A stretch of 64,000 nucleotides of DNA from Archangium violaceum (GCF_016887565.1 NZ_CP069396.1:833001-897000); one strand, 5' to 3'; positions 25,529-35,238 are shown, counted from the stretch's first letter. The notes: generated by a model from the letters alone, not told the origin. A program made the numbers and translations.

Positions 25529-28453
25529 CTATGCGCCCAAGCGGGCGGCGCGACACGGGAGCCGCACCGTGAAGGTCGAGCCCTGATCGACCACCGAGGT
25601 GACGGACACCTCGCCGCCGTACACCTTGACGATGCGCTGCACCGTGGCCAGTCCGATGCCGTGCCCCGAGGCCTTCGCTTCCGGGGCCCGGTAGAAGGGC
25701 TCGAAGATGTGCCGCAGCGCTCCAGGCGCGATGCCGGGCCCCGTGTCCTTCACCACCAGCGCGCACTGGTCTCCCGACCTCTGGGTGGAGACCTCCACCC
25801 GCCTGACGGGCCGGCCCTCCATGAACTTGAGGGCGTTGGACACCAGGTTGAGGAGGACGACGTAGAGGAGCCCCCGAGGTAGCGCCACCTTCACGTCGTC
25901 CACGCCGATGATGTCCAGGTCCGCCTGGATCTGTTCTCGCAGCCCGCTCAAGTCCTCCACCACGTCCGCGGCGACGGCTGTCACGGAGGTGGCGCCTCCG
26001 GAGGACGCCACCGCTCCACCCGCGAGCGAGAAGGCCAGCATGCCGTCGAGCAGGTTGTAGGCCCGGCGGGTGACGCGCTCCAGCCGCTCTCCGGCCCGCT
26101 TCGCCCGCTCGTCGGACGTGGCACGCACCTGCGCTCCAATCATGGACAGCGGAGACAGCAGGTTGCGCAGGTCATGGGCGATCCTCCCGGCGAAGGCGTC
26201 CAGGTCCGCGCGGGCCCGCGCCGTCTTCACCGTGCCCTCCACGCGTGCGAGCAGCTCGCGGGCGGAGAAGGGCTTCACCAGGTAGTCGCTGGCGCCGGCT
26301 CCGAGTCCCTCCACGGTGGCCTCCTCCCCGGCGCGGGCCGACAGGAGGATGACGGGCACACCGGCCGTGCGCGCATCCGCCTTCAGCTCGCGCAGCAGGC
26401 CGAAGCCGTCCAGCCCCGGCATCATCACGTCCGACAGCACCACGTCGGGGGGCCGCGCCCGGGTGGCTTCCAGGGCGGCCCGGCCATCCGCGACGGCCTC
26501 GACCGTGTAGCCCCCCTCCTCCAGGAGACGCCGCACGTGGTTGCGCATGTCCGCGTTGTCCTCCGCCAGCAGCACGCGGCCGCTCATCGGCGTGGGGCGT
26601 GTCCCGGCGCGCGGCGTGGAGTCGCTCCCCGCGTCCAGCCATCCCTCCGCCTCCTCGACGAAGGCCGCGGCGCGCACCGCCGTGGGGTCCTTCGTCCGGG
26701 CCGCCCCCAGTCGCTCCTGGGACAGGTGGGCATTGCCGGTGGGAAGGGAGACGAAGAAGGTGCTTCCCTGACCGACGGCACTCTCCACGCGCACACTGCC
26801 CCCGTGCAGCTTCACCAGCTCCTCCACCAGCGCGAGACCGATGCCGCTGCCCTCGATGCTGCGCCCCGGCGCGCCGCTCACCCGGTGGAAGCGCTCGAAG
26901 ACGCGCGGCAGCTCCTCCTCGGGAATGCCCGTGCCGGTGTCCACCACCACCAGCTCCACCGTCCCGCCCAGCCACCGCAGGGAGACGCGCACCTCTCCGG
27001 TGAAGGTGAACTTGAAGGCGTTGGACATGAGGTTGAGGACGATCTTCTCCCAGGCCTCCCGGTCCACCCACACGGCCTCGGGCAGGGAAGGGCAGTCCAC
27101 CACCAGCCGCAGGCCCGCGCGCTTCATGAGGGCCTCGAAGCTGCTGGCGAGGCCGGCCGTCAGCGCGGACAGGTCCGTCAGCTCGAAGGAGGTGTGCATC
27201 CGCCCCGCGCTCAGGCGGCCGAAGTCCAGCAACGCGTTGATGAGCTTCAAGAGGCGCTGGGCGCCGCGATGGGCCGTCTCCACGCGCTCGCGCTGGGTGT
27301 CGGGCAGCACGTCGGCGGTGTCCCCGAGGGCGTCCTCCAGCGGGCCCAGCATGAGGGTCAGGGGCGTGCGCAGCTCGTGGGAGATGCTGGTGAAGAAGTC
27401 CGTCTTGGCCCTGTCCAGCTCCGCCAGGGCCTCGGCCCGGCGCCGCTCCTCCTCGGCCCGGCGAGCGCTGGCGATGGCCGTGCCCACCTGGGCCGCCACC
27501 AGCGTGAGGAAGTTCTGGTACTCCGCGTCCAGGGCCCGGCGCGGGCTGATGCCGACCACCAGGACCCCGGCCGCCGTTTCCTCACCCTCCTTGCCCACCG
27601 GGAGGACCCGCGCGGTGTGGGGGGCCTCGGGCCAGGGGCCTCCCGACAGAGGGCCCGCGCGCGCGGGCACGTCGGTGAGCGTGTGCGCCTCGCCGGTGCG
27701 GGCGACGGCGCCCAGCGGCCAGGGGACACCCGTGTCCTCCCCCTCGCGCGAGGACACCCGCTCGGGCGCCGCGGGGCTCGTGTCCTCCAACCCCACGGTG
27801 GCCACCCGGCGCAGGAGTCCCTCGCGCGTGTCGGTGAGATAGAGGAGGGCGAAGGGCACGTCGTGACGGTGGCCCTCCAGCACGCGCGCGGCCTCGCGGC
27901 ACGCCGCCTCCGCGGTGGGCTGGCCCGAGGTGGCCTCGCTCAGCTCCTTCAGCGCGCGCAGGCGCCGCTCGCCCACCACCTGGCCCGTCGTCTCCGTCAC
28001 CGCGAGGAAGATGCCGCCCACGCCTCCCGTCTCGTCCCGGATGGGGCTGTGCGAGAGGGTGAAGTACGCCTCCTCGATGAAGCCCTTGCGGTTGGGCAGG
28101 AAGAGCTGGTTCTCGTACCAGGTGGCCTCGCCCGCGAGCACCCGCTCGAACATCGGCTCCAGCACGTCCCAGATCTCCGCCCACCAGGGGTGGGCCGCCT
28201 GGCCCAGGGCGCCCGGGTGCTTGGAGCCGAGGCTCGGCGCGTAGGCATCGTTGTAGAACTGGGTCAGCTCCGGTCCCCAGTGGATCATCATCGGGAAGCG
28301 CGAGTTGAGGAGGATGGAGACGGAGGTGCGCAGGGACTGCGGCCAGCTCTCCACGGGCCCCACGGGCGTGCTGGACCAGTCGAGGGCGCGCATGCGTGCC
28401 CCCATCATCCCGCCCCCGGACAGCACGTCCGCCACGGCGCCCGGGTCCTTCAT
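25529..28453 (-). CDS. Hybrid histidine kinase with two kinase cores flanking a receiver
   Basis: A 974-aa cytoplasmic sensor with no membrane segments. Order: PAS-like region (residues about 10-140, FPMMIHWGPELTQFYNDAY), GAF-like (about 165-320), a HisKA core with His359 in SISHELRTPLTLM and an HATPase (NLMSNAFKFT, DTGTGIPEEEL, GSGIGLAL), then a receiver with Asp675 in VVLSDVMMPGLDG, and finally a second kinase core with His760 in RIAHDLRNLLSPL and its own HATPase (NLVSNALKF, DTGPGIAPG, GHGIGLATV). Two catalytic cores in one polypeptide suggest an internal phosphorelay. The start at the ATG ending at 28453 is preferred; longer frames overlap the divergent transporter gene. Confidence 0.9.
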   Translation of the reverse strand: MKDPGAVADVLSGGGMMGARMRALDWSSTPVGPVESWPQSLRTSVSILLNSRFPMMIHWGPELTQFYNDAYAPSLGSKHPGALGQAAHPWWAEIWDVLEPMFERVLAGEATWYENQLFLPNRKGFIEEAYFTLSHSPIRDETGGVGGIFLAVTETTGQVVGERRLRALKELSEATSGQPTAEAACREAARVLEGHRHDVPFALLYLTDTREGLLRRVATVGLEDTSPAAPERVSSREGEDTGVPWPLGAVARTGEAHTLTDVPARAGPLSGGPWPEAPHTARVLPVGKEGEETAAGVLVVGISPRRALDAEYQNFLTLVAAQVGTAIASARRAEEERRRAEALAELDRAKTDFFTSISHELRTPLTLMLGPLEDALGDTADVLPDTQRERVETAHRGAQRLLKLINALLDFGRLSAGRMHTSFELTDLSALTAGLASSFEALMKRAGLRLVVDCPSLPEAVWVDREAWEKIVLNLMSNAFKFTFTGEVRVSLRWLGGTVELVVVDTGTGIPEEELPRVFERFHRVSGAPGRSIEGSGIGLALVEELVKLHGGSVRVESAVGQGSTFFVSLPTGNAHLSQERLGAARTKDPTAVRAAAFVEEAEGWLDAGSDSTPRAGTRPTPMSGRVLLAEDNADMRNHVRRLLEEGGYTVEAVADGRAALEATRARPPDVVLSDVMMPGLDGFGLLRELKADARTAGVPVILLSARAGEEATVEGLGAGASDYLVKPFSARELLARVEGTVKTARARADLDAFAGRIAHDLRNLLSPLSMIGAQVRATSDERAKRAGERLERVTRRAYNLLDGMLAFSLAGGAVASSGGATSVTAVAADVVEDLSGLREQIQADLDIIGVDDVKVALPRGLLYVVLLNLVSNALKFMEGRPVRRVEVSTQRSGDQCALVVKDTGPGIAPGALRHIFEPFYRAPEAKASGHGIGLATVQRIVKVYGGEVSVTSVVDQGSTFTVRLPCRAARLGA

Positions 28454-28631
28454 TCGATGGGTTCTCTCGTCCGCGCGCTCCAGTCCATGAAAGCGGCCGT
28501 ACCAGGAGGGACGTGGTGGCCGGAACGGGCAAGTGCGCCGCACCAGTGATTGGTCAACACGCGGCGGAGACGTTCCCGGAGTTTGATATAGAGCAGTGCG
28601 ATTCCGGCACCGCATCGAACAGGGCAAGCCC

Positions 28632-29957
28632 TTGAACACGTCCAGCGTCGCGTCCTCGTCCCCCGAGTCGCCGGCGGCCACCGCCGAGCGCGGCGTCCAG
28701 CAGCGGCTGCTCTCCATCTTCGGCGGTTCGGTCGGCAACCTGATCGAGTGGTACGACTTCTACATCTACTCGGCCTTCTCGCTGTACTTCGCGAAGGCCT
28801 TCTTCCCGAGCGACAACCCCGTGGTGGAGCAGCTCAACACGGCCGGGGTCTTCGCGCTCGGCTTCCTCATCCGTCCGGTGGGCGGCTGGGTGATGGGCCT
28901 CTACGCGGACCTGCGAGGGCGCCGCGCGGCGCTGACGTTGTCGGTCACGCTGATGTGCCTGGGCTCGCTCATCATCGCCCTGTGCCCCACCTATGAGCGC
29001 ATTGGCGTGCTGGCGCCCACCGTGCTGCTGCTCGCGCGGCTGCTGCAGGGGCTGTCGCTGGGCGGTGAGTACGGCACCAGCGCCACCTATCTCAGCGAGG
29101 TCGCCACCTCGCGCCACCGCGGTTTCTACAGCTCCTTCCAGTACGTCACGCTCATCATGGGCCAGCTGCTCGCGACGGTGACGCTGCTGGTGCTGCAGCG
29201 GCTGGTGCTCACCGGCCCGGAGCTGGAGGCCTGGGGCTGGCGCATCCCCTTCCTGTGCGGCGCCGCGCTGGCCGTCTTCGGCTTCTACATGCGCCGCAAC
29301 ATGGTGGAGACGGAGGCCTTCCAGGCGGAGGCAGCGAAGAAGGCGGAGCACCGGCCCATGCGCGAGCTGCTGCGCCACCCGAAGGAGATCGCCATCGTGG
29401 TCGGGCTGACCATGGGTGGCACGCTCGCCTTCTACACGTACACCGTCTACATGCAGAAGTTCCTGGTCAACTCGGTGGGGCTGACGCGAGACCAGTCCAC
29501 GCTCATCTCCGTCTCGTCGCTGTTCCTCTACATGCTGTTGCAGCCGGTGTTCGGCCTCATCTCCGACAAGGTGGGCCGCAGGCCCGTGCTCATCTGGTTC
29601 GGCGCGATGGGGACGCTGTGCACCGTGCCGCTGCTGACGGAGCTGACTCGGACGCGGGACGCCTTCACGGCCTTCCTGCTGGTGCTGGCGGCGCTCGTCA
29701 TCCTCTCGGGCTACACCTCCATCAACGCCGTGGTGAAGGCCGAGCTGTTCCCGGCGAGCATCCGCGCCCTGGGCGTGGGTCTGCCCTATGCGCTCACCGT
29801 CTCCATCTTCGGCGGCACGGCCGAATACGTGGGCACGTGGCTCAAGCTGGCTGGCCACGAGCGCTGGTTCTTCTGGTACGTGACCGGCTGCATCCTGTGC
29901 TCGCTGCTCGTCTACGCCTTCATGCGGGACACGCGCAGGCAGAGCCGCTTCGACTGA
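28632..29957 (+). CDS. MFS transporter of the metabolite:H+ symporter type (KgtP/ProP-like)
   Basis: A roughly 441-aa inner-membrane carrier with 12 helices. The metabolite:H+ symporter signatures are present: GGSVGNLIEWYDFYIYS in TM1, DLRGRRAALTLSV in the 2-3 loop, LQGLSLGGEYGTSATYLSE in TM4-5 and SDKVGRRPVLIWFG in the 8-9 loop. Family members import dicarboxylates, citrate, shikimate or osmolytes with protons; the substrate here is unknown. The start is uncertain: a GTG at 28596 gives 12 extra residues, and a TTG at 28632 gives an N-terminus MNTSSVASS. Divergent from the hybrid kinase, with a TTTGATATAGAG element at about 28580 that could be a -10 region. Confidence 0.88.
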   Translation: MNTSSVASSSPESPAATAERGVQQRLLSIFGGSVGNLIEWYDFYIYSAFSLYFAKAFFPSDNPVVEQLNTAGVFALGFLIRPVGGWVMGLYADLRGRRAALTLSVTLMCLGSLIIALCPTYERIGVLAPTVLLLARLLQGLSLGGEYGTSATYLSEVATSRHRGFYSSFQYVTLIMGQLLATVTLLVLQRLVLTGPELEAWGWRIPFLCGAALAVFGFYMRRNMVETEAFQAEAAKKAEHRPMRELLRHPKEIAIVVGLTMGGTLAFYTYTVYMQKFLVNSVGLTRDQSTLISVSSLFLYMLLQPVFGLISDKVGRRPVLIWFGAMGTLCTVPLLTELTRTRDAFTAFLLVLAALVILSGYTSINAVVKAELFPASIRALGVGLPYALTVSIFGGTAEYVGTWLKLAGHERWFFWYVTGCILCSLLVYAFMRDTRRQSRFD

Positions 29958-30098
29958 CGGTGGATTTCAGTGAGGGGCGCACTCCTCCGCCCTGAATGCA
30001 ACTGGGACTCGAGGGCAACGCCACTGTGTTGAAGGACACACCTCTCGAGTGTCGTCTGGCTCACAGAAGGTCCCGGGGCCGCTGCCGCATGCGGGGTT

Positions 30099-31754
30099 GT
30101 GATGCACATCCAGCAGCGCATGCTTCCCCCAGGTCTCTTGTACGAAGAGAAGCGCCTGCAGGCGCTGCAGCGCTACGGCATCCTCGATACCGCACCCGAA
30201 GCGGAGTACGACGACATCGTCCAGCTCGCCGCGCGGCTGTGCGATGCCCCCATCGCGCTCATCAGCCTGGTGGACCGTGATCGGCAGTGGTTCAAGGCGA
30301 ACGTGGGGCTGCCCGGCGTGACGGAGACGGAGCGCTGCATCTCCTTCTGCACCTTCGCCATCGAGCGAGAGCACGTGCTGGTCATCGAGGACGCCACGAA
30401 GGACGCGCGCTTCGCCTCCTGCCCGCTCGTCACCGGGGCGCCCTTCATCCGCTTCTACGCCGGCGCTCCCATCCAGACGGAGGATGGCTACCACCTGGGC
30501 ACCCTGTGCGTGATCGACCGGGAGGCCCGCCCGCTCACCGACGAGCAGCGCCGCGGCCTGCTCGCGCTCAAGCGCCAGGTGGAGCTGCTGCTGCGGCTGC
30601 GCTTCCAGGTGAAGCAGGCCGAGGAGCGCAACCGTCAGCTCCTGCGGAGCTCCAACGATGCCGTCTTCGTGCTCGACGAGCTGGGACGCGTGGTGGAGCT
30701 CAACCCGGTGGCGGAGCGGCTGCTGGGACTCGGGAGCGCCCAGGTGCTCGGCTCCTTCATCGATGCGCTCGCCCCGGAGGACGAGCGCGAGTCCCTGCGC
30801 CGAGCGCTCCAGCAACTGCGCGCTCGGGGCACGGTGCGCATGGAGAACCAGGGGTTGAGAGCCGCCCGGGGCGAGCGCGTGGCGCTGGACATCGCGGCCT
30901 CGCTCCAGGAGGTGGGCCACGCGCGGCGCCTGCTGCTCGTGGGGCACGACCTGACCGAGAAGCGGCGGCTGGAGCAGCAGAGCATCCAGAATGATCGGCT
31001 CGCCTCGGTGGGGGCGCTGGCGGCGGGCATCGCGCATGAAATCAACAACCCCATCGCCTACGTGCTCTCCAACCTGTCCTTCCTGGAGGGCTGGCGCGAT
31101 GACCTGGAGCGGCAGCTGGTGGCGTCGCCCGGCTTCCAGTCGCACGTGACGGACCTGCTCGTCGAGGCCCGCGAGGTCATCTCCGAGTCGCTCGACGGCT
31201 GCAAGCGCATCCGGGACATCGTGCGGGACATGCGCTACTTCTCGCACGCTCCGGACGAGTCGCTCGCGCCGGTGGACATCAACGCGAGCCTGGACTTCGT
31301 GCTGCGCATGGCCCAGAGCGAGCTCAAGGGCACCGCCCACCTGGAGAAGGACTACGACGTGGCGCTGCCGGTGGTGTTCGCCAACGAGAGCCGGCTCAGC
31401 CAGGTGTTCCTCAACCTGATCATCAACGCCATCCAGGCCATGCCGTCCGGCTCCCCGCAGCGCAACACCCTGCGCGTGCGCACCGCGCGCGAGGGCGAGC
31501 ACGTGCGCATCGACATCTCGGACACCGGCCACGGGATTCCTCCCGAGGTGCTGCCGAAGATCTTCGATCCGTTCTTCACCACCAAGCCGGCCGGCTCGGG
31601 CACCGGACTCGGCCTGTCCATCAGCCACTCGCTCGTCCAGAAGATGGGGGGCGAGCTGCGCGTGCGGAGCGAGCAGGGCAGCGGCACCACCTTCTCGCTG
31701 GTGCTGCCCACGGGCGAGCGCGCGTTGGAGGTACCGACCGCGCTGGCCTCGTGA
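30099..31754 (+). CDS. Sensor histidine kinase: GAF - PAS - HisKA - HATPase
   Basis: A 551-aa soluble kinase. The N-terminal GAF domain (about residues 20-165) has the FKANVGLPGVTETERCISFC and FYAGAPIQTEDGYHLGTLCVID pattern common in bacterial GAF sensors. A PAS domain (about 175-290) follows, with NDAVFVLDELGRVVELNP. The kinase core has His313 in GIAHEINNPIAYVLSN and ATP-binding motifs NLIINAIQAM, DTGHGIPPEVL, and GSGTGLGLSIS. The HEINNP box marks the NtrB-like class of kinases. No response-regulator gene is adjacent. Start is GTG 30099 or ATG 30102, both after a weak binding site. Convergent with the VOC gene. Confidence 0.9.
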   Translation: MMHIQQRMLPPGLLYEEKRLQALQRYGILDTAPEAEYDDIVQLAARLCDAPIALISLVDRDRQWFKANVGLPGVTETERCISFCTFAIEREHVLVIEDATKDARFASCPLVTGAPFIRFYAGAPIQTEDGYHLGTLCVIDREARPLTDEQRRGLLALKRQVELLLRLRFQVKQAEERNRQLLRSSNDAVFVLDELGRVVELNPVAERLLGLGSAQVLGSFIDALAPEDERESLRRALQQLRARGTVRMENQGLRAARGERVALDIAASLQEVGHARRLLLVGHDLTEKRRLEQQSIQNDRLASVGALAAGIAHEINNPIAYVLSNLSFLEGWRDDLERQLVASPGFQSHVTDLLVEAREVISESLDGCKRIRDIVRDMRYFSHAPDESLAPVDINASLDFVLRMAQSELKGTAHLEKDYDVALPVVFANESRLSQVFLNLIINAIQAMPSGSPQRNTLRVRTAREGEHVRIDISDTGHGIPPEVLPKIFDPFFTTKPAGSGTGLGLSISHSLVQKMGGELRVRSEQGSGTTFSLVLPTGERALEVPTALAS

Positions 31755-31764
31755 GTGGAGACGC

Positions 31765-32301
31765 TCAGCGGCGGCGCTTCGGGGTCTCGCCGCGCTTCGC
31801 CACCTTCGCGCTGACCTTCTTCGCGGCACTCTTGGCCTTGGCCGCCACCTTCTTCGCGGCACCCTTGGCCTTGGCCGCCACCTTCTTCGCGGCGTTCTTC
31901 GTCTTGGCCGCTGCCTTCTTCGCGGCCTTGCGCGGAGCCGGCGCGGTGCGCTTCTGGTACTTCGGCTCGTAGAGCTGGACGCGCACGCCACCCGGCATCG
32001 TGAAGTACGTCACGAAGCCGTAGCCGTGATCCTGGACGTCCTGATCGAAGGTGACGCCACGCGACTTCAGGTCCGACACCGTGCCCTGGATGTCGTCGCA
32101 GTAGAACGACACGTCGTGCGTGCCGGACGGCGGGCGTCCGGACTCGTCGACCGGATGGACGCCGAGGTCCGCCTCCGGCAGGTCGAAGATGAGCCAACCC
32201 TCACCGACGTCCGTGTGAGGCAGCCGAAGCTTGTCGCGCAGGAACGCGCGCATCCCATCGGGATCGGACGTGTAGAACAACCCATGCAGGCCGCGGATCA
32301 T
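31765..32301 (-). CDS. VOC (glyoxalase-like) protein with histone H1-like Lys/Ala-rich tail
   Basis: A 178-aa protein. Residues 1-114 are a vicinal-oxygen-chelate fold module: RGLHGLFYTSDPDGMRAFLR at the start and FDLPEADLGVHPVDESG, HDVSFYCDD, FVTYFTMPGGVRVQLYEP later, with His49, Glu53-type and Glu112 candidates for a metal site. Residues 115-178 are a Lys/Ala/Pro-rich tail with about 20 lysines in an 11-residue repeat of the form AAKKVAAKAKG, like the C-terminal domain of histone H1 or bacterial HctA-like proteins. This suggests nucleic acid binding by an otherwise enzyme-like protein. Family known: VOC enzymes and antibiotic-binding proteins; the tail function is inferred. Confidence 0.88.
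   Translation of the reverse strand: MIRGLHGLFYTSDPDGMRAFLRDKLRLPHTDVGEGWLIFDLPEADLGVHPVDESGRPPSGTHDVSFYCDDIQGTVSDLKSRGVTFDQDVQDHGYGFVTYFTMPGGVRVQLYEPKYQKRTAPAPRKAAKKAAAKTKNAAKKVAAKAKGAAKKVAAKAKSAAKKVSAKVAKRGETPKRRR
31826..31924 (-). repeat. Three tandem 33-bp repeats encoding the H1-like tail
   Basis: Three consecutive units of 33 bp of the form GCACYCTTGGCCTTGGCCGC followed by CACCTTCTTCGCG, the third more diverged. Each unit encodes one AAKKVAAKAKG-type 11-residue repeat, so expansion or contraction would change tail length in frame. Confidence 0.8.
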
Positions 32302-32428
32302 GAACCCCTCCTCGCGCGAGATGCGCTGGGCGTCTCCGCTAGCATGCGACCTCGAGTGGCTTCAAGCGGCCGGCGAGCCCGAGCCACGGAGTGCCTCGGG
32401 TCCCGCCATGCTCCACCGGGGGTGGGGC

Positions 32429-33103
32429 TCACTCGTCATTTTCACCATCGAACGGTCCGGCCTGACGGGTCTGCACGCCTTCGCAGTCCACCAACTGGTC
32501 GAAGTTGTCGGCCGTGACGCTGTCCACACCGGGTCCGCAGTTCACCTGGTCCCTGTTTCCGTCCTGGCTGAGGATGTTGTCGTTGCCAGGACCCCCGTTG
32601 AGCGTATCGATGCCGTTGCCGCCATTGAGGGAATCATTGCCGTTGCCGCCGTCGAGGGTGTCGTTGCCGCCGCCACCCTTGAGGTTGTCAGCAGCATCGC
32701 CCCCGATGAGCGTATCGTCCGCGGCCTTCCCGATGACCGTCAGGGGGATGGAGAGCGGGCCGAGCGGCCGCAGGTTGTCATCCAGGTTCCTGAGGTTGGC
32801 GTTGATGGCGCTCAGGGAGACGTTGCTCGAGCTGGCGCACTGCGCGGTGAACCGGCCAACGGACCTGCACCCCGGGCCCACCGCCGTGAGGGGAACGGCG
32901 TCACTGATTTGATAGAGCCTGCCCGGGGTGAGCTCCTGGATGGTGACCTGGTTGAACTCGCCCGGGTTGGCCTGGAAGTCGATCATCTGCTGCCCCCTGG
33001 GGCCGGGTTGCAGCTGGACCGTGGCGGCCCGTGCGGCGGCTGGCAATGCCAGCCCTCCGAACACCAGTGCCACCTTCCATGGGGTTGCGCCTCGCCGTTT
33101 CAT
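32429..33103 (-). CDS. Secreted RTX-like calcium-binding protein
   Basis: A 224-aa exported protein. The signal peptide is [24 protein letters not shown] (cleavage near residue 26). A beta-rich domain follows, then about five nonapeptide repeats of the hemolysin type ([45 protein letters not shown], residues about 140-190) that bind Ca2+ in a parallel beta-roll. Unlike classical RTX proteins it has a Sec signal rather than a C-terminal type I secretion signal. Two Cys pairs in the mature part may form disulfides. The start at the ATG ending at 33103 gives the signal peptide; the longer frame does not. Confidence 0.8.
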   Translation of the reverse strand: MKRRGATPWKVALVFGGLALPAAARAATVQLQPGPRGQQMIDFQANPGEFNQVTIQELTPGRLYQISDAVPLTAVGPGCRSVGRFTAQCASSSNVSLSAINANLRNLDDNLRPLGPLSIPLTVIGKAADDTLIGGDAADNLKGGGGNDTLDGGNGNDSLNGGNGIDTLNGGPGNDNILSQDGNRDQVNCGPGVDSVTADNFDQLVDCEGVQTRQAGPFDGENDE

Positions 33104-33244
33104 GTCTGCCTCGGATGTTCTTGGAAGGCGCCATGCCTTCACCAGGCATTACGGACGGCACTGCCGCGTGGATGCGGGCGGTCCGCTCGGAGCATCTGGC
33201 TCGAAGGATGCTCCGCCGGTCGCCGCTCACCCGGCCTCGTTCAC

Positions 33245-33982
33245 TCAGGGCCGACGGTGCTTCGCGTAGAGGTCGTCCCGCCACGCGAGCAGCTCCGGGA
33301 ACCGCGTGGCGAGGTCCGCGTGGCTCCAGAGCTCTCGCGTGCCCGGGCCCAGCGGCAGGTAGGCATCGTCCACCGGGCGCACGAACTGGAGCATCACCGC
33401 CGCGGTGATGTCCGCGTAGGTGAAGCGGTCTCGCAGATAGGCACGGCCGCCGAGGGCGGCGCGCAGCTGCTCGAACGCGGGGATGACGGTCGCGGAGATG
33501 GCGGCGTCCACGTCGGCCGGAGCGTGGTGCTTGCGGGCGAGGAAGCGCGCGGCCATCGTGGCGGACGGGGCGAACAGGCCGCGAGCCCACGCGGGCAGGA
33601 ACGAGGGCAGACTCTCCGCCTGGGCCCGCCGGTTGCGAGGCAGCCGTGCCACCACGTACGCACGGGCCACGCCGAGCACCCGCTCACTCACGTCCTCCCA
33701 GCGCGCGATGGTCTCGGAGGCGTCAGCCGGGAAGAGCGGTTCTCCCCGCCCCATTTCCTCCGCGCGCCGGGCGATGGCGAACGAGCCCGTGAGGGGGCCC
33801 GCCTCATCGAGCAACAGCGGAACGGAAGGGCGCACCCCGGGTTGCGTGTGCCTGCGCAACCACGGCTCACCGAGGAGCGGAATGTGCTCGCGGTATCGGT
33901 AGGAGACGCGATGGTGGTCCAGGGCCCAGCGGGCCTTCTCCGTCCAGCCCGAATAGCTGAGTCCAACGAATGTGCGCGTCAT
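33245..33982 (-). CDS. Glutathione S-transferase family protein
   Basis: A 245-aa protein with an N-terminal thioredoxin-like domain (TFVGLSYSGWTEKARWALDHH, then RPSVPLLLDEAGPLTGSFAIARR, residues 1-75) and an all-helical C-terminal domain (about 85-245) containing FTYADITAAVMLQFVRP, which holds the conserved N-capping Asp. The catalytic residue is probably Ser or Tyr in the LSYSGW segment; no CxxC. The ATG overlaps the stop of the upstream enoyl-reductase-like gene by 4 nt (ATGA). Substrate unknown. Confidence 0.85.
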   Translation of the reverse strand: MTRTFVGLSYSGWTEKARWALDHHRVSYRYREHIPLLGEPWLRRHTQPGVRPSVPLLLDEAGPLTGSFAIARRAEEMGRGEPLFPADASETIARWEDVSERVLGVARAYVVARLPRNRRAQAESLPSFLPAWARGLFAPSATMAARFLARKHHAPADVDAAISATVIPAFEQLRAALGGRAYLRDRFTYADITAAVMLQFVRPVDDAYLPLGPGTRELWSHADLATRFPELLAWRDDLYAKHRRP

Positions 33983-35238
33983 GACCGGGGCGCCTGCTCC
34001 TGGACCTCGAACGTCATGCCCGCCCGCCGCAGGCGCTCGACGAGCTTCATGCCCATGCTCGAGGCGGGGGTGAGGACACCGCCCTTGGCGGGAACCTCAT
34101 CGAACGCGAGGCAGAGGGCGGACTCGGCGAGCATCCGCGCCGTCGCCGCGTAGCCGGGGTCTCCCTTGGCGGCGACCTTTCCCTCCAGCCGCACGGGACG
34201 CCCGCTCTTCGCGGACGTGCCCTCGCCGAGGAGCCGCACCTCGAAGAAGCCCCGCTCGCGCTCCTCGGCCGAGGGGCCCTCGCCGGGAGCGGGCAGCACC
34301 CTCTGCTCGAGCTGGCGCCGCAGCGCGGGCACGCTCATGGCGGCCATGAAGGAGCCTAGCCCCGCCGTCAGTCCCGCGGCGGCGAGCATCCCCTTCGCAC
34401 CGGGCGGGAAGCTGGACACCTCGGAGTAGAGGAAGTCCTGGCCCCAGGGGTAGCCGAGCAGGGCGTTGGAGCGCCGCACCACGCGCGTGTTGACGGCGGC
34501 CATCACGAAGGGCGCCGTCCACCGCCCGAGCTCCGGGCTGTAGCGCACGCTCAGCTGGTCACGCTCCTCGGGGCGGCCCCACCGCGGCTCGGGGTCGAGC
34601 GCGTGGGGATTGCCGAGCACCCGGCGGATGGCGGGGTCCGCCGCGGCCTCGGTGAAGGACTGGAGCATGCTCGCCACGGTGCCCCCGCTGAAGCCGCCGC
34701 GCATCTTCGTCGTGTGGAAGCGGATGCGCTCGCAGTGCCCGCCGTGCTGCTCGCGCATGTACTCCTGAACCATGAGCACGCCCAGGTCCGAGGGGATGGA
34801 GTCGAAGCCGCAGGTGTGCACGATGCGCGCGCCCGTCTCGCGGGCCCGCTCGTGGTGGGCGTCGATCGTCCGGCGCATCCACTGCACCTCGCCCGTCAGG
34901 TCGCAGTAGTCCGTGCCCGCGCGGACGCACGCGGCCACCAGCTCGTTGCCGTATTTCGCGTAGGGGCCCACCGTGGAGATGACCACGCGGGTGCGTGCCA
35001 CCAGCGCGTCCAGCGAGGCCGCGTCCTTCGCATCCCCGAGCAGGACGGGGAGCTCGGCGCAGGCGGGACCGAGCGTGGCGCGGATCTGCTCGAGCCGGGC
35101 GCGGTCCCGGCCGGCGAGCGCCCAGCGCGCGCGGTGGGTGTCCTGGGTCCGGGCGAGGTACTCGGCGACGAGGCGGCCGGTGAAACCGGTGGCGCCCCAC
35201 AGGATGATGTCGAACTCGGCCTTCGAGGCTTTGGGCAT
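33979..35238 (-). CDS. Saccharopine dehydrogenase-like / trans-acting enoyl reductase family protein
   Basis: A 419-aa NAD(P)-binding protein. The Rossmann loop is ILWGATGFTGRLVAEYLA (residues about 11-28), followed by ARWALAGRDRARLEQI and a VVISTVGPYAKYGNELV segment. The second domain contains CGFDSIPSDLGVLM, the family's hallmark. Relatives include mycobacterial Rv2953, which reduces an enoyl group during phthiocerol lipid synthesis, and mammalian SCCPDH. A lipid-modifying role is therefore an inference. Translationally coupled to the GST gene downstream. The start ATG at 35238 is chosen over an extension that runs through a promoter-like inverted repeat. Confidence 0.87.
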   Translation of the reverse strand: MPKASKAEFDIILWGATGFTGRLVAEYLARTQDTHRARWALAGRDRARLEQIRATLGPACAELPVLLGDAKDAASLDALVARTRVVISTVGPYAKYGNELVAACVRAGTDYCDLTGEVQWMRRTIDAHHERARETGARIVHTCGFDSIPSDLGVLMVQEYMREQHGGHCERIRFHTTKMRGGFSGGTVASMLQSFTEAAADPAIRRVLGNPHALDPEPRWGRPEERDQLSVRYSPELGRWTAPFVMAAVNTRVVRRSNALLGYPWGQDFLYSEVSSFPPGAKGMLAAAGLTAGLGSFMAAMSVPALRRQLEQRVLPAPGEGPSAEERERGFFEVRLLGEGTSAKSGRPVRLEGKVAAKGDPGYAATARMLAESALCLAFDEVPAKGGVLTPASSMGMKLVERLRRAGMTFEVQEQAPRS

